Counted from the stretch's first letter, positions 7,973 through 16,415 are shown. The stretch: 34,197 nucleotides of DNA from Armatimonadota bacterium (GCA_025354405.1 JANXMY010000070.1:1-34197), one strand, 5' to 3'. Program-made: numbers and translations. Notes: a model not told the origin generated them from the sequence alone.

Positions 7973-8001
7973 TCCTTTTCTGTCGATATTCATGCAAATT
8001 T

Positions 8002-8035
8002 GGCAGGCTTCCAAGCGGAGTCTGCCTTTTGTTTT
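8002..8035 (+). terminator. Intrinsic terminator of the rpmH-khpB operon
   Basis: GGCAG (8002-8006) pairs with CTGCC (8022-8026), continued inward by CT/AG and CC/GG pairs around an AAGC loop. TTTTGTTTT follows. It lies 30 nt past the khpB stop. Confidence 0.8.
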
Positions 8036-8037
8036 GC

Positions 8038-8067
8038 TTGACTTTTCAGCGCGATACCCCGTATAAT
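8038..8067 (+). promoter_or_regulatory. Sigma-70 promoter for recG and downstream genes
   Basis: TTGACT (8038-8043), an 18-nt spacer and a perfect TATAAT (8062-8067). It starts directly after the terminator and leaves a leader of about 60 nt before recG. Confidence 0.8.
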
Positions 8068-8133
8068 GTTTTGTCTCCCCTTTACGCATTCGAAATATCG
8101 GGAGAGAGTTTTTCTGGGAAGTAAATCGACGTC

Positions 8134-10263
8134 ATGGCGACACGCGCGGCACTGGAACTAGCGGAGGGGGTTGAAGAAGCGATGGCCTCGCCGACGCTCG
8201 ACGACCCGGTGCAGCGGCTGGCGGGTGTCAGCGAATCGTTTGCTGCCACGCTCGGCAAAGGGCTGGGCATCTTTACGGCGGGCGATCTGCTGAAGCACTA
8301 TCCGCGCCGCTACGAGGACCGGACACATTTCAAGCCGATCTGCGATATCCGGCACGGCGAGGCGGTGACGATCAGCGGCAAAGTGGTGAGTGTCGAGAAC
8401 ATTCCGACCCGAACGCGGGTGACGCTAACCAAAGTGGCGATCGACGACCGCAGCGGTATCGCATTTTTGGTCTTCTTCAACCAGTGGTATCTGAAAAAGC
8501 AGTTCGAGAAGCTGCGCGGCAAGACGATTGTTGCCTACGGCAAAGCCTCGCGCTCGGGCCGAGGCGGCCTGGACATGACGGACGTTGAGTGGGAAGCACC
8601 GGAGGACGACGCCGACGCACTCTCTTCGGGCCGTATCGTGCCGGTCTATCCGCTGACCGAAGGCGCTCTGCAGGCGCGGGTTCGCCGTGCGGTCTGGACC
8701 GTGCTTCAGGAGTACGGCGATCTGGCGGAAGAGACCCTGCCGCCGGAAATGCGGGCGCGGCGCGACTTGGTTCCGCTGATCGAAGCATTTCGGAACATCC
8801 ATTTCCCGGAGACGGAAGAGGCACTTCAAGCGGCGCAGCGACGGTTCGTCTTCGACGAGTTTTTTGGACTTCAGCTCGTGCTGGCCGTGCGTAAGCGTCA
8901 GGCAGATAAGATCGTGGGGACTGTCTTTGCGGAGACGTCGGCACCAATTGCGGAGCTGACGGCGGCCCTGCCATATCCACTGACCGGGGCGCAGGCGCGT
9001 GTGATTACGGAAGTCGCCGCGGATATGGCCTCGGCCAAATCCATGAATCGTCTGGTCCAGGGGGATGTCGGTGCGGGCAAGACCGTGATCGCCATGGCTG
9101 CGCTGCTGATTGCCGTGCGTAATGGTCATCAGGCTGCGATGATGGCTCCGACCGAGATTCTCGCTGAGCAGCACTATTTAGGCATCCGGCGCATCATGGA
9201 AGCTATGGGGGTCAAAGTCACCCTGCTCTCCGGCAGCCTCCCGGCGAAAGAGAAGCGGGCCGCGCTGGCCTCGGTGGCGTCAGGCGAGACTCAGATCGCC
9301 ATCGGGACGCATGCGCTGATTCAGGACGATGTGGCATTCCACCGGCTGGGGCTGGCGGTGGTCGATGAACAGCACCGCTTCGGAGTAATGCAGCGGGCGG
9401 CACTGAAGCAAAAAGGCTTCTCGCCGGACATTCTGGTGATGACGGCCACGCCCATCCCGCGCACCCTGACTTTGACAGTTTACGGCGATCTCGACGTCAG
9501 CATCATCGACCAGCTGCCTCCAGGCCGTAAGCCGATCAAGACGCACTGGAAGCGCGGCCACGAGCGCCAGGCGGTCTACGAGACGCTGAGAAAGCTGCTC
9601 CAGGAAGGCCGGCAAGCCTATGTGATCTGCAGCTTGATCGAAGAAAACGAGAAGCTGCAGGCGCGGGCGGCCACGGAGCTTGCCAGCCATTTGCAGCTGC
9701 AAGTCTTCACCGACTATAAAATCGGTCTCCTGCACGGGCAGATGAAGTCCTCGGAAAAAGAAGAGACGATGACCCGTTTTCGTGACAAGGACCTGCACCT
9801 GCTGGTCGCGACTACGGTGATCGAAGTCGGCGTCGATGTTCCGAATGCCTCGGTCATCGTCATCGAGGATGCTGAACGCTTTGGCATGGCCCAGCTGCAC
9901 CAACTGCGTGGGCGGGTGGGGCGCGGCACTACGCAGTCCTATTGCCTGCTGATTGGCGACCCGAAGACGGACGACGGAGCCTCGCGCCTCGCGACGATGG
10001 CCCAGACGACCGACGGTTTCCTGATTGCCGAAGAAGATTTAAAGCTGCGCGGCCCCGGCGACTTCTACGGAACCCGGCAGTCAGGCCTGCAGCCCTTACC
10101 ATTCATCGACGTTCTCCGCGACGTGCCTGTCTTGAAGGAAGCCCGCGAGGAAGCGTTTGCTCTGCTGGAGTCCGATCCGAAGCTGGCTCAGCCCGAGCAT
10201 GCGGCTCTGAAGGCGGTGGTTCGCAGCAAGTACAAGAATGTGCTGGGAGTGTCGGCGAGTTAG
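8134..10263 (+). CDS. recG: ATP-dependent DNA helicase RecG
   Basis: This 709-residue superfamily 2 helicase has an N-terminal wedge/OB domain (about 60-180; KHYPRRYEDRTHF is characteristic). Helicase lobe 1 has Walker A GDVGAGKT at about 310-317 and the DEQH box in VVDEQHRFGVMQR near 410. Lobe 2 has TATPIPRTL, TTVIEVGVDVPNA and QLRGRVGRG. The C-terminal TRQSGLQ region is also present. RecG remodels stalled replication forks and Holliday junctions. The ATG at 8134 has only a weak GGGAAG upstream; an ATG at 8182 would also precede the wedge domain. Length is normal for the family. Confidence 0.96.
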   Translation: MATRAALELAEGVEEAMASPTLDDPVQRLAGVSESFAATLGKGLGIFTAGDLLKHYPRRYEDRTHFKPICDIRHGEAVTISGKVVSVENIPTRTRVTLTKVAIDDRSGIAFLVFFNQWYLKKQFEKLRGKTIVAYGKASRSGRGGLDMTDVEWEAPEDDADALSSGRIVPVYPLTEGALQARVRRAVWTVLQEYGDLAEETLPPEMRARRDLVPLIEAFRNIHFPETEEALQAAQRRFVFDEFFGLQLVLAVRKRQADKIVGTVFAETSAPIAELTAALPYPLTGAQARVITEVAADMASAKSMNRLVQGDVGAGKTVIAMAALLIAVRNGHQAAMMAPTEILAEQHYLGIRRIMEAMGVKVTLLSGSLPAKEKRAALASVASGETQIAIGTHALIQDDVAFHRLGLAVVDEQHRFGVMQRAALKQKGFSPDILVMTATPIPRTLTLTVYGDLDVSIIDQLPPGRKPIKTHWKRGHERQAVYETLRKLLQEGRQAYVICSLIEENEKLQARAATELASHLQLQVFTDYKIGLLHGQMKSSEKEETMTRFRDKDLHLLVATTVIEVGVDVPNASVIVIEDAERFGMAQLHQLRGRVGRGTTQSYCLLIGDPKTDDGASRLATMAQTTDGFLIAEEDLKLRGPGDFYGTRQSGLQPLPFIDVLRDVPVLKEAREEAFALLESDPKLAQPEHAALKAVVRSKYKNVLGVSAS

Positions 10264-10313
10264 CTGGATTTCGATCTTAATTTTTTCTGAGGAAATGATC
10301 ACCGAGGTTGTGC

Positions 10314-10808
10314 ATGATCGCCGTCTATCCCGGCAGCTTTGACCCGGTCACGAGCGGCCATTACGATATTATTGAACGAGCGGCGGGGATGTTCGAGACC
10401 CTGATCGTGCTGGTGGCGGCCAATTCGACCAAGGCGCCGCTGTTTACCGCGGAGGAGCGCACGGCGCTTTTGCGGGAGAGCTGTGCGGCTTTGCCGAACG
10501 TAGAGGTCGCGATTTTGCCGCCGGTGCTGCTGGTTAGCTACGTTGAGTCGTGCGGGGCTAAAGTGATTGTGAAGGGACTGCGAGCCGTTTCGGACTTCGA
10601 GTATGAGTTTCAGATGGCCCTGCTGAACCGGCGCCTGCAGCCGGAGGTGGAGACTATTTTTTTAATGACAGCGGCGGAGTATTCTTACCTGTCGTCGAGT
10701 ATTGTAAAAGAGATCGCCCGCCTGGGCGGAGACATCGTCGGCCTTGTCCCGGAAGCCGTTCGCCAGGCACTAGTGATAAAATACGGCCACAGCACTACCC
10801 AATTATGA
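10314..10808 (+). CDS. coaD: Phosphopantetheine adenylyltransferase
   Basis: This 164-residue enzyme carries the nucleotidyltransferase motif GSFDPVTSGHYDII (TxGH form) at the N-terminus and YSYLSSSIVKEIA as the second signature. It adenylates 4'-phosphopantetheine to dephospho-CoA, the fourth step from pantothenate to CoA. CoA also supplies the ACP prosthetic group used by the fab genes downstream. The start is ATG at 10314 with GAGG 6 nt upstream; a TTG two codons earlier is less likely. Confidence 0.96.
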   Translation: MIAVYPGSFDPVTSGHYDIIERAAGMFETLIVLVAANSTKAPLFTAEERTALLRESCAALPNVEVAILPPVLLVSYVESCGAKVIVKGLRAVSDFEYEFQMALLNRRLQPEVETIFLMTAAEYSYLSSSIVKEIARLGGDIVGLVPEAVRQALVIKYGHSTTQL

Positions 10809-10894
10809 ACACATCTACTGACCAAAATTCAAACTTAAGCACTACACCAATACTTAATACTATTATTCGACCGGACCGAAACCTGGGGAAAACA

Positions 10895-11605
10895 ATGGAC
10901 ATTCTTAAACTTTTGAACGAGCTTGAGCGACTCATCGAGGATCAAAAGACCGTTATGGGTCTGACAGTCAACTTCCATCCTGATGACTACCTGGATATTA
11001 CGAACAAGATCCGCGCGACGCTGCCAGAAGAAGTCAAGCGTGCCAGCCGGGTCACAGCGGAGAGCGATAAGATCGTCGATGGAGCGCGGGAGACTGCCGA
11101 GCAGACTCTGGAAGAAGCTACGTCTGAGGCAGACCAGATCGTTCGTGAGGCTCGGGCCAATGCCGAGCGGATGCTGCGCGAAGCGGAATCGCATACGACA
11201 AAAATGACACTGTCCGCGGAATCCACGTCCGCGCAGACCGTGGACTCTTCCCGGCAGCGAGCCGAGAAAATGCTTGTGGAGAGCCATCAGCAGGTGGAGA
11301 AAATGGCGGCGGACGCCCTGCGGCAATCAGAGCTGCTGGTCAGCCAGAGTGAAGTGGTGCGTCTTGCGACGGCGCAGGCGCATGAGATTATCGCTGCCGC
11401 CGAGCAGGACACGCTGGCTCTGCGCTCCGGCGCGGACGAATATGCGCATGGTGTCATGGCGAGCCTTGAGCAGCAGGTTGCGGATTTGATGGCAACGATC
11501 CAGCGTGGGCGGATGAAGCTGGACCAGCGCGTCGCCGTCGCACCGGTGGCTCATGCCGGAAACGGCAGTGGAAAAGCGCCGGAGATGGTGGGTGGACGCC
11601 GGTAA
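10895..11605 (+). CDS. SepIVA/DivIVA-like coiled-coil protein
   Basis: This 236-residue, almost wholly helical protein starts MDILKLLNELERLIEDQKTV. A long Ala/Glu/Arg coiled coil follows (about 55-160). The C-terminal block LLVSQSEVVRLATAQAHEII leads to MATIQRGRMKL. The layout and this block closely resemble mycobacterial SepIVA (Rv2927c) as I remember it, which has LVSQNEVVQAANAES and a terminal RSVGRGR. In actinobacteria that gene also neighbours a DUF177 gene, as here. SepIVA acts in septation and envelope precursor organisation. The start is uncertain: an in-frame ATG at 10805 overlaps the coaD stop as ATGA, but the extra 30 residues are low-complexity and the conserved start is MDILKLL. 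A generic DivIVA/ATPase-b-like coiled coil is the alternative. Confidence 0.72.
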   Translation: MDILKLLNELERLIEDQKTVMGLTVNFHPDDYLDITNKIRATLPEEVKRASRVTAESDKIVDGARETAEQTLEEATSEADQIVREARANAERMLREAESHTTKMTLSAESTSAQTVDSSRQRAEKMLVESHQQVEKMAADALRQSELLVSQSEVVRLATAQAHEIIAAAEQDTLALRSGADEYAHGVMASLEQQVADLMATIQRGRMKLDQRVAVAPVAHAGNGSGKAPEMVGGRR

Positions 11606-11710
11606 TCCCCGCGGAAACCCGGTAAGGGCCTAGTTTTTACTGATTTTGTGGTAAACTAGAGGGCGTCTTTAGCTGTTCCGATGAGGAAAGCGGACTGGAA
11701 GGAAAGTGCC

Positions 11711-12211
11711 ATGCTGCGCTATGATTTAGCGGAATTGCTGCGGACGCCCGGCATGCGGCAGATATACGATCTGCACGAGCCGCCGTTTGCGGATGAAGAT
11801 GTGGAATACGTGGCACCGATCACCGGGCGCGTGACTGTGACCAACACCGGAACGATGGTGCTGGTGCGCGGGCCAATCGATACGGTCATCGCTCTGGAAT
11901 GCAGCCGCTGCCTGGGGCCGGTGCGGGCACCGATCCATGCCGACCTGGAAGAAGAGTTTGATGTCGCCGTGGTCGAAGACGCAGCGCAGAGAGTTGCTCC
12001 GGTCGTTGAAGAAGAAGTAGGGCGCGTCTTTGAGGGAGCGATCCTCCGGCTGGACGTCTTGATTCGTCAGGCGGCTCTGCTGGCAGCCCCCTTGCAGCCA
12101 TTATGCCGCGAAGCCTGCCCGGGCATCGCCATCAAAGAGACAGGTGACCCGGACGATGGGATTCCATTGAATTCGCCGTTCCGTGCCCTGGGTAAGTTAT
12201 TTCAAGAATAA
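11711..12211 (+). CDS. DUF177 (YceD-family) protein
   Basis: This 166-residue acidic protein has the family landmarks: a beta strand GPIDTVIALECSRCLGPVRA with the CxxC pair, an acidic EEEFDVAVVED segment, VLIRQAALLAAPLQPLC and a C-terminal LCREACPGI Cys motif. DUF177 genes almost always precede rpmF; the family is implicated in 23S rRNA maturation in plants and bacteria. I chose the ATG at 11711, with AAGGA 8 nt upstream, over an in-frame ATG ten codons earlier. rpmF follows after 47 nt. Confidence 0.88.
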   Translation: MLRYDLAELLRTPGMRQIYDLHEPPFADEDVEYVAPITGRVTVTNTGTMVLVRGPIDTVIALECSRCLGPVRAPIHADLEEEFDVAVVEDAAQRVAPVVEEEVGRVFEGAILRLDVLIRQAALLAAPLQPLCREACPGIAIKETGDPDDGIPLNSPFRALGKLFQE

Positions 12212-12258
12212 AAAACGTACGATTTAAGAGTTGAAGTGATCGAAGGAGATAGTTTTTC

Positions 12259-12489
12259 ATGCCACTGCCGAAACGCCGCCATAGTAACTCGCGCACTCGC
12301 AAGCGCCGCACCCATTACAAGCTGACCCCGCCGACCCTGGCCCGGACCAATGTCTGCCCTATCGCCTCCCAGCGCGGCGGCTGCCCCGTCTTTCAGTATC
12401 GCCTGGATCACCATGCGTGCCCGGAATGCGGTTTTTACGATGGCAAACAGGCCATTGTTATTAAAGAGAAAGCTTCCATCGAAGAGTAA
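12259..12489 (+). CDS. rpmF: 50S ribosomal protein bL32, with an altered zinc-binding loop
   Basis: This 76-residue basic protein starts MPLPKRRHSNSRTRKRRTHY, the bL32 signature. The C-terminal CPECGFYDGKQAIV (Cys54, Cys57) matches the second half of the zinc ribbon. The first half is unusual: instead of a CxxC pair the Cys residues are Cys33 and Cys42, separated by PIASQRGG. The protein is thus about 15-20 residues longer than the usual 57-60. An excellent AAGGAG ribosome site lies 10 nt upstream. plsX starts three nt after its stop. The call is secure from sequence and position. Confidence 0.94.
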   Translation: MPLPKRRHSNSRTRKRRTHYKLTPPTLARTNVCPIASQRGGCPVFQYRLDHHACPECGFYDGKQAIVIKEKASIEE

Positions 12490-12492
12490 TCC

Positions 12493-13503
12493 ATGCCCAT
12501 AAAGATCGCCGTTGACGCGATGGGCGGCGATTTTGCGCCCCGAGAGGTCGTCAAAGGGGCGTTGGCGATAGCCCGTGAATCGCCAGACGTTCATATCGTT
12601 CTGGTGGGTGATGAGGGATCTGTCCTCGCTGCACTGGAAGGACAGGGGGAAGCGCCAGCTTCCGTCAGTATCCGGCACACATCCCAGATTATCGAAATGA
12701 CGGAGCATCCCGCTCAGGCGATGCGTCGGAAACGAGATTCATCCCTGGTCGTCTCAGGCCTTATGGTCCGGGACGGCGAGGCGGACGCGACATTCAGCGC
12801 AGGAAGCACCGGAGCGGCGATGGCGATAGCTACGCTGGACATCGGGCGTATTGCCGGAATTGAACGTCCTGCCCTCGCGACGATGATTCCGACGGTACAG
12901 GGCAAAGCACTGCTCCTGGATGCCGGGGCAAACGTCGACTGCTCCTCTAAGAATCTCCTGCAGTTTGCGTTGCTGGGGGCGATCTATGCGGAGCGTGTTT
13001 TGGGAATTCCCACTCCAAAGCTCGGTCTGCTGAATATCGGCTCGGAAGAGACCAAGGGCAATGAGCTGGCGAAAGAAGTCTATCACCTGCTTAAGAAAAC
13101 TCCTCTGAACTTCTTTGGCAACGTCGAAGGAAAAGATGTTTTCGAGCACGCGGTGGATGTCGTCGTCTGTGATGGGTTTGCCGGTAACGTGCTGATTAAG
13201 AGCGGAGAAGGCATGGCCGAAATGGTTTTCGATATTCTTCAGCGCGAAGTCGGAGCGGATCCACGCATGACCGAGTGTTTGGAAGTCTTTACACCGATCT
13301 TTCGACGTGTTGTCCAGTGGGTCCACTATTCCGAATTCGGCGGAGCGCAGCTTCTCGGAGTAAATGGTGTCTCTGTCATTGGACATGGCCGCTCTGATGC
13401 CAAGGCGATCGCCGGGGGAATTCGTGCGGCAATCGCAGGAGCGTCCAGCGGTTACGTCGATGCAATCCGTGATGCGCTTCCCGCCTTCGAGGGCAAGGCA
13501 TGA
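12493..13503 (+). CDS. plsX: Phosphate acyltransferase PlsX
   Basis: This 336-residue protein begins KIAVDAMGGDFAPREVVKGA, the invariant PlsX start. It contains TFSAGSTGAAMA, LLDAGANVDCS, IGSEETKGNELAKE and VVCDGFAGNVLIKS, all family blocks. PlsX converts acyl-ACP to acyl-phosphate for phosphatidate synthesis by PlsY. It is a peripheral membrane enzyme that couples the fab pathway to phospholipids. Its stop overlaps the fabH start as ATGA. Confidence 0.97.
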   Translation: MPIKIAVDAMGGDFAPREVVKGALAIARESPDVHIVLVGDEGSVLAALEGQGEAPASVSIRHTSQIIEMTEHPAQAMRRKRDSSLVVSGLMVRDGEADATFSAGSTGAAMAIATLDIGRIAGIERPALATMIPTVQGKALLLDAGANVDCSSKNLLQFALLGAIYAERVLGIPTPKLGLLNIGSEETKGNELAKEVYHLLKKTPLNFFGNVEGKDVFEHAVDVVVCDGFAGNVLIKSGEGMAEMVFDILQREVGADPRMTECLEVFTPIFRRVVQWVHYSEFGGAQLLGVNGVSVIGHGRSDAKAIAGGIRAAIAGASSGYVDAIRDALPAFEGKA

Positions 13504-14471
13504 CACAGGCCACCCTGCGCCGTGCCGGAATTCTTGGCACGGGGTCGTACGTTCCTCCTCAAATCATTACAAATGATGATCTGGCGGCCCGGATGGAGAC
13601 TTCCGATGAGTGGATTGCCAGCCGTACGGGTATCCGTGCTCGGCGCCTGGCAGAGCCGGGGGTGATGACCTCAGACCTTGCTGCTGCTGCCGGGCAGAAT
13701 GCTCTGGCGGATGCGGGACTTTCCAGCGCAGACATCGACCTGATTATCGTTGCCAGCAGCACTCCGGATTATCCTGGCTCCTTTCCCTCGACTGCCGCAA
13801 TCGTGCAGAATAAGCTTGGGGCAAAGAATGCCGCTGCATTCGATCTCGGAGCAGTCTGCTCCGGCTTCGCCTATGCACTTCATGTTGCGGCTCAAATGGT
13901 GGCTGCAGGGGCCAATCAGCGTGTCCTCGTGATCGGTGCAGAGACCTTGTCCCGCCTGATCAACTGGGATGACCGCAGCACCGCGGTGTTGTTTGGCGAT
14001 GGGGCGGGAGCAGTAGTGGTGGGTGAAGTGGTGGAAGGCGGATACCTAGGGGGTGTCCTCGGTGCGGATGGCGGCGGCGGTCCGCTGCTCTGCGTCTCGC
14101 GCAGCGGTGAAAATCCAAACACGATATTCCAGAATGGCAAAGAAGTTTACAAGTTTGCCGTGACGATCATGGGGCAAATCGCAGTGCAGGCAGTTGAAGC
14201 CGCCGGGCTGAGCCTGAGTGACGTTGACCTGCTCGTGCCGCATCAAGCTAACCAGCGGATCATCGACAAGGCTGCAGAGCGTATGGGCCTCCCCCGCGAG
14301 AAGGTCATGGTCAACCTGGACAAGTACGGCAATACCTCTGCCGCTTCTATCCCTATTGCCCTCGATGAGGCCGTCAAGACCGGTCGTGTCCAGAACGGCA
14401 ATCTTCTAGTTCTGGTCGGTTTCGGTGCAGGTCTGACCTGGGGCGCGAATGTGGTGCGGTGGACCAAGTAG
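13500..14471 (+). CDS. fabH: 3-oxoacyl-ACP synthase III (KAS III)
   Basis: This 323-residue initiating condensing enzyme joins acetyl-CoA (or branched acyl-CoA) to malonyl-ACP. The Cys-His-Asn triad is visible: Cys120 in LGAVCSGFAYAL, His248 in VPHQANQRI and Asn278 in YGNTSAASIP. The GDGAGAVV and GFGAGLTWG loops are intact. The start overlaps plsX by 4 nt. The TAG stop is immediately followed by the ATG of an unrelated small gene instead of fabD. Confidence 0.97.
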   Translation: MTQATLRRAGILGTGSYVPPQIITNDDLAARMETSDEWIASRTGIRARRLAEPGVMTSDLAAAAGQNALADAGLSSADIDLIIVASSTPDYPGSFPSTAAIVQNKLGAKNAAAFDLGAVCSGFAYALHVAAQMVAAGANQRVLVIGAETLSRLINWDDRSTAVLFGDGAGAVVVGEVVEGGYLGGVLGADGGGGPLLCVSRSGENPNTIFQNGKEVYKFAVTIMGQIAVQAVEAAGLSLSDVDLLVPHQANQRIIDKAAERMGLPREKVMVNLDKYGNTSAASIPIALDEAVKTGRVQNGNLLVLVGFGAGLTWGANVVRWTK

Positions 14472-14822
14472 ATGCGTTTGTACCGGGCGGTGTCTGAAGC
14501 CGAACTAGATGATATTGGTGCTTGTGGGGTTTTTCGACCTGACCCAAATGGCTTCCGGTTCTGTAAATGGTTTGCTTTCAGTGCCGAATCTGCGGTAGCC
14601 TGGGGCAGATGGTTCGCAAAGCAAGACGGTCTCAGGTATTATGTCGTAGAGACTGAAACCACTCAGGAGGTAGTAAATGTCCACACAATATGTGACAACC
14701 TTGACAACATTGGGCCTGCTGTTTGCTTGCAAGAGAAGCATCTTTTGACGCTCTCGATTTTATCTGTACCCGAATCATTGATTAGTGCAATTCTCTCTGA
14801 TGACGAAAGAGGCACACAATAA
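14472..14822 (+). CDS. Small protein, possible ADP-ribosyltransferase-like fold (inserted between fabH and fabD)
   Basis: This 116-residue protein has no secure family. It begins MRLYRAVSEAELDDIGACGV and continues KWFAFSAESAVAWGRWF, then a beta strand YYVVETE and NLDNIGPA. The pattern of Arg on strand 1, a short helix, G-x-F, then WFA and AxxWG recalls small ART-like domains in polymorphic-toxin and stress loci. I see no definite catalytic Glu, so this is a guess about fold only. Base composition and codon use are visibly more AT-rich than the fab genes. It abuts the fabH stop (TAGATG) and its own stop overlaps the next start (TAATG), so the trio is transcribed with the fab operon. Confidence 0.7.
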   Translation: MRLYRAVSEAELDDIGACGVFRPDPNGFRFCKWFAFSAESAVAWGRWFAKQDGLRYYVVETETTQEVVNVHTICDNLDNIGPAVCLQEKHLLTLSILSVPESLISAILSDDERGTQ

Positions 14823-15151
14823 TGCAAAATACCTATGCAATGGCAGAACTGTGGTGGCCTGCGGGACTCGAAAGCAGCCTCCAGGCAGGTCGGTTATGCA
14901 CTCCTGCGAGTTTTGAGAGCGATAATGAGAGCGATTGGAGTTTATATGTCTGGCTAGATAAGCCCATCGTTGCAGGAGGCTTTGCTACTGTCCCTGTTAT
15001 GCCACTAGTTTCAGAGGTTGCAGAAGAACTTCTCAAACCTAATGCAGAATTCCGCCTCTTTATTAAGCCAAATATTTACGCCAATGGACGTGTGATTAGT
15101 GTCAAACAGGCCTCAGCAGAAGACTTGCGCTGCGTTTTTCATTTTTGTTAG
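14822..15151 (+). CDS. Small beta-rich protein, resembles a diverged EF-Tu domain III
   Basis: This 109-residue protein has no signal peptide and no membrane segment. The order AELWWPAG, then SLYVWLDKPIV, VPVMPLVSEVAEELLKPNAE and FRLFIKPNIYANGRVISV is the order of strands in small EF-Tu domain III-like proteins: an acidic middle with a buried Leu/Pro run, then FxL and a Gly-x-Val ending. The next gene has the same final pattern (VVEGSHVVAEGIVTKLV), suggesting the two are distant paralogues. The role is unknown. It is translationally coupled to the preceding gene (TAATG) and has AT-rich codon use. Confidence 0.65.
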   Translation: MQNTYAMAELWWPAGLESSLQAGRLCTPASFESDNESDWSLYVWLDKPIVAGGFATVPVMPLVSEVAEELLKPNAEFRLFIKPNIYANGRVISVKQASAEDLRCVFHFC

Positions 15152-15157
15152 GTCGCT

Positions 15158-15478
15158 ATGTCTAACCGCCGCCATGACTTCGAATCCAAATTGTACATTC
15201 TCTCTCACGAAGAGGGTGGGTGTATCAATCCTGTAGGACAAGGGTACGTGCTGACTTCCGTTACTTGGATGATCCAGTCGGACAATCCTGGATGATTCAC
15301 CCCCGTTGCCTTATAGATGAATCGGGGAATGCGCTGCCTGACGATGCCTTCATAAGAACATCGAGTCAGCGAGCATCGCAAACGGATTTCTGTCGGTATG
15401 CTTTTTCAGGTTGTAGAAGGGTCTCATGTTGTTGCGGAAGGAATCGTAACGAAATTGGTTAGTTTGCTCAATGACTAA
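15158..15478 (+). pseudogene. EF-Tu domain III-like gene with two compensating frameshifts
   Basis: Frame 2 from the ATG at 15158 reads DFESKLYILSHEEGG and then INPVGQGY, very like EF-Tu domain III (FxSxVYILSKxEGG...GYRPQF). At about 15247 the homologous reading moves to frame 1 (RADFRYLDDPVGQSWMIHP, through TDFCRYAF). This fits loss of one C between TAC and CGT. At the T5 run 15402-15406 it returns to frame 2 (QVVEGSHVVAEGIVTKLV) and ends TAA at 15478, fitting one extra T. The unshifted frame-2 reading stops after 45 codons. It overlaps the fabD start by 8 nt. It is either decayed, frameshift-expressed, or affected by sequence error. Confidence 0.78.
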
Positions 15479-16415
15479 AATTGCTTATATTTTCCCTGGG
15501 CAGGGTTCTCAGACCGTTGGCATGGGACAGGACTTTTACACGCACTCGGAAGCCGCCCGGACTGTCTTCGATGAGGCTGATGAGGTGATCGGCTCGAAGC
15601 TCAGCTCCTTATGCTTTTATGGGCCGGAAGAGTCGCTGAAGCTGACGATCAACACTCAGCCTGCGCTGTACGTTTCCTCTGTGGCCGCTCTGCGCGTCCT
15701 TCAGGAGGCGGGAGCACCGCTGCCGGAAGCTGTGGCCGGACATTCGGTGGGCGAATACGCCGCACTCTTCGCGGCGGGGGCATTCACGTTTGAGACAGGG
15801 CTGCATCTGGTCCAGCGGCGGGCGCAGGAGATGCACCGGGCCGCTTCCGCCGCTCCCGGAGCAATGGCCGCCGTGCTGGGCCTGACGGGAGCGCAGGTGT
15901 TATCCGCCTGTGCCGAGGCGGCCGAAGCGGGTGTGGTATCCGCGGCGAACTTTAATGGCGGCGGCCAGGTCGTGATCTCCGGCAGCCCGGAAGGGGTCGC
16001 GCGGGCCTCGGAGATTGCGAAAGCGAATGGTGCGAAGCGCGTGATTTCGCTGAACGTCTCTGGTGCGTTTCATTCGCCCCTGATGTCACCGGCGGTTGAG
16101 GCGATGTCGTATGTGCTGCGTGATGCGATCGTTCAAGCCGCTGCAATCCCAGTGGTTGCCAACTTAACGGCGGACTATGAGACCTCTGCGGACGAGATTA
16201 AAACGAACCTCGCTGCGCAGATTGATCATCCCGTGCGCTGGGAAGAAACCATCAGTCGACTGGCCGCCGACGGTTTTGATACGTTTGTGGAAGTCGGTTC
16301 GGGAACAGTGCTGACGGGACTGATGAAACGTCTGGCCCCAGAAGTCAGCGTCTACAGCGTCGGGAACATGGCGGGCGTGCAGGCTTTCGTGGAAGCAGCT
16401 GGGAAGAATTCATGA
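15471..16415 (+). CDS. fabD: Malonyl-CoA:ACP transacylase
   Basis: This 314-residue enzyme begins [18 protein letters not shown]. The nucleophile Ser92 lies in [14 protein letters not shown], and the catalytic His in [12 protein letters not shown]. It loads malonate onto ACP for chain elongation. The start has no clear Shine-Dalgarno sequence and overlaps the end of the EF-Tu-like frame by 8 nt, so its translation may depend on ribosomes coming from upstream. The stop overlaps fabG as ATGA. Confidence 0.96.
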   Translation: MTKIAYIFPGQGSQTVGMGQDFYTHSEAARTVFDEADEVIGSKLSSLCFYGPEESLKLTINTQPALYVSSVAALRVLQEAGAPLPEAVAGHSVGEYAALFAAGAFTFETGLHLVQRRAQEMHRAASAAPGAMAAVLGLTGAQVLSACAEAAEAGVVSAANFNGGGQVVISGSPEGVARASEIAKANGAKRVISLNVSGAFHSPLMSPAVEAMSYVLRDAIVQAAAIPVVANLTADYETSADEIKTNLAAQIDHPVRWEETISRLAADGFDTFVEVGSGTVLTGLMKRLAPEVSVYSVGNMAGVQAFVEAAGKNS

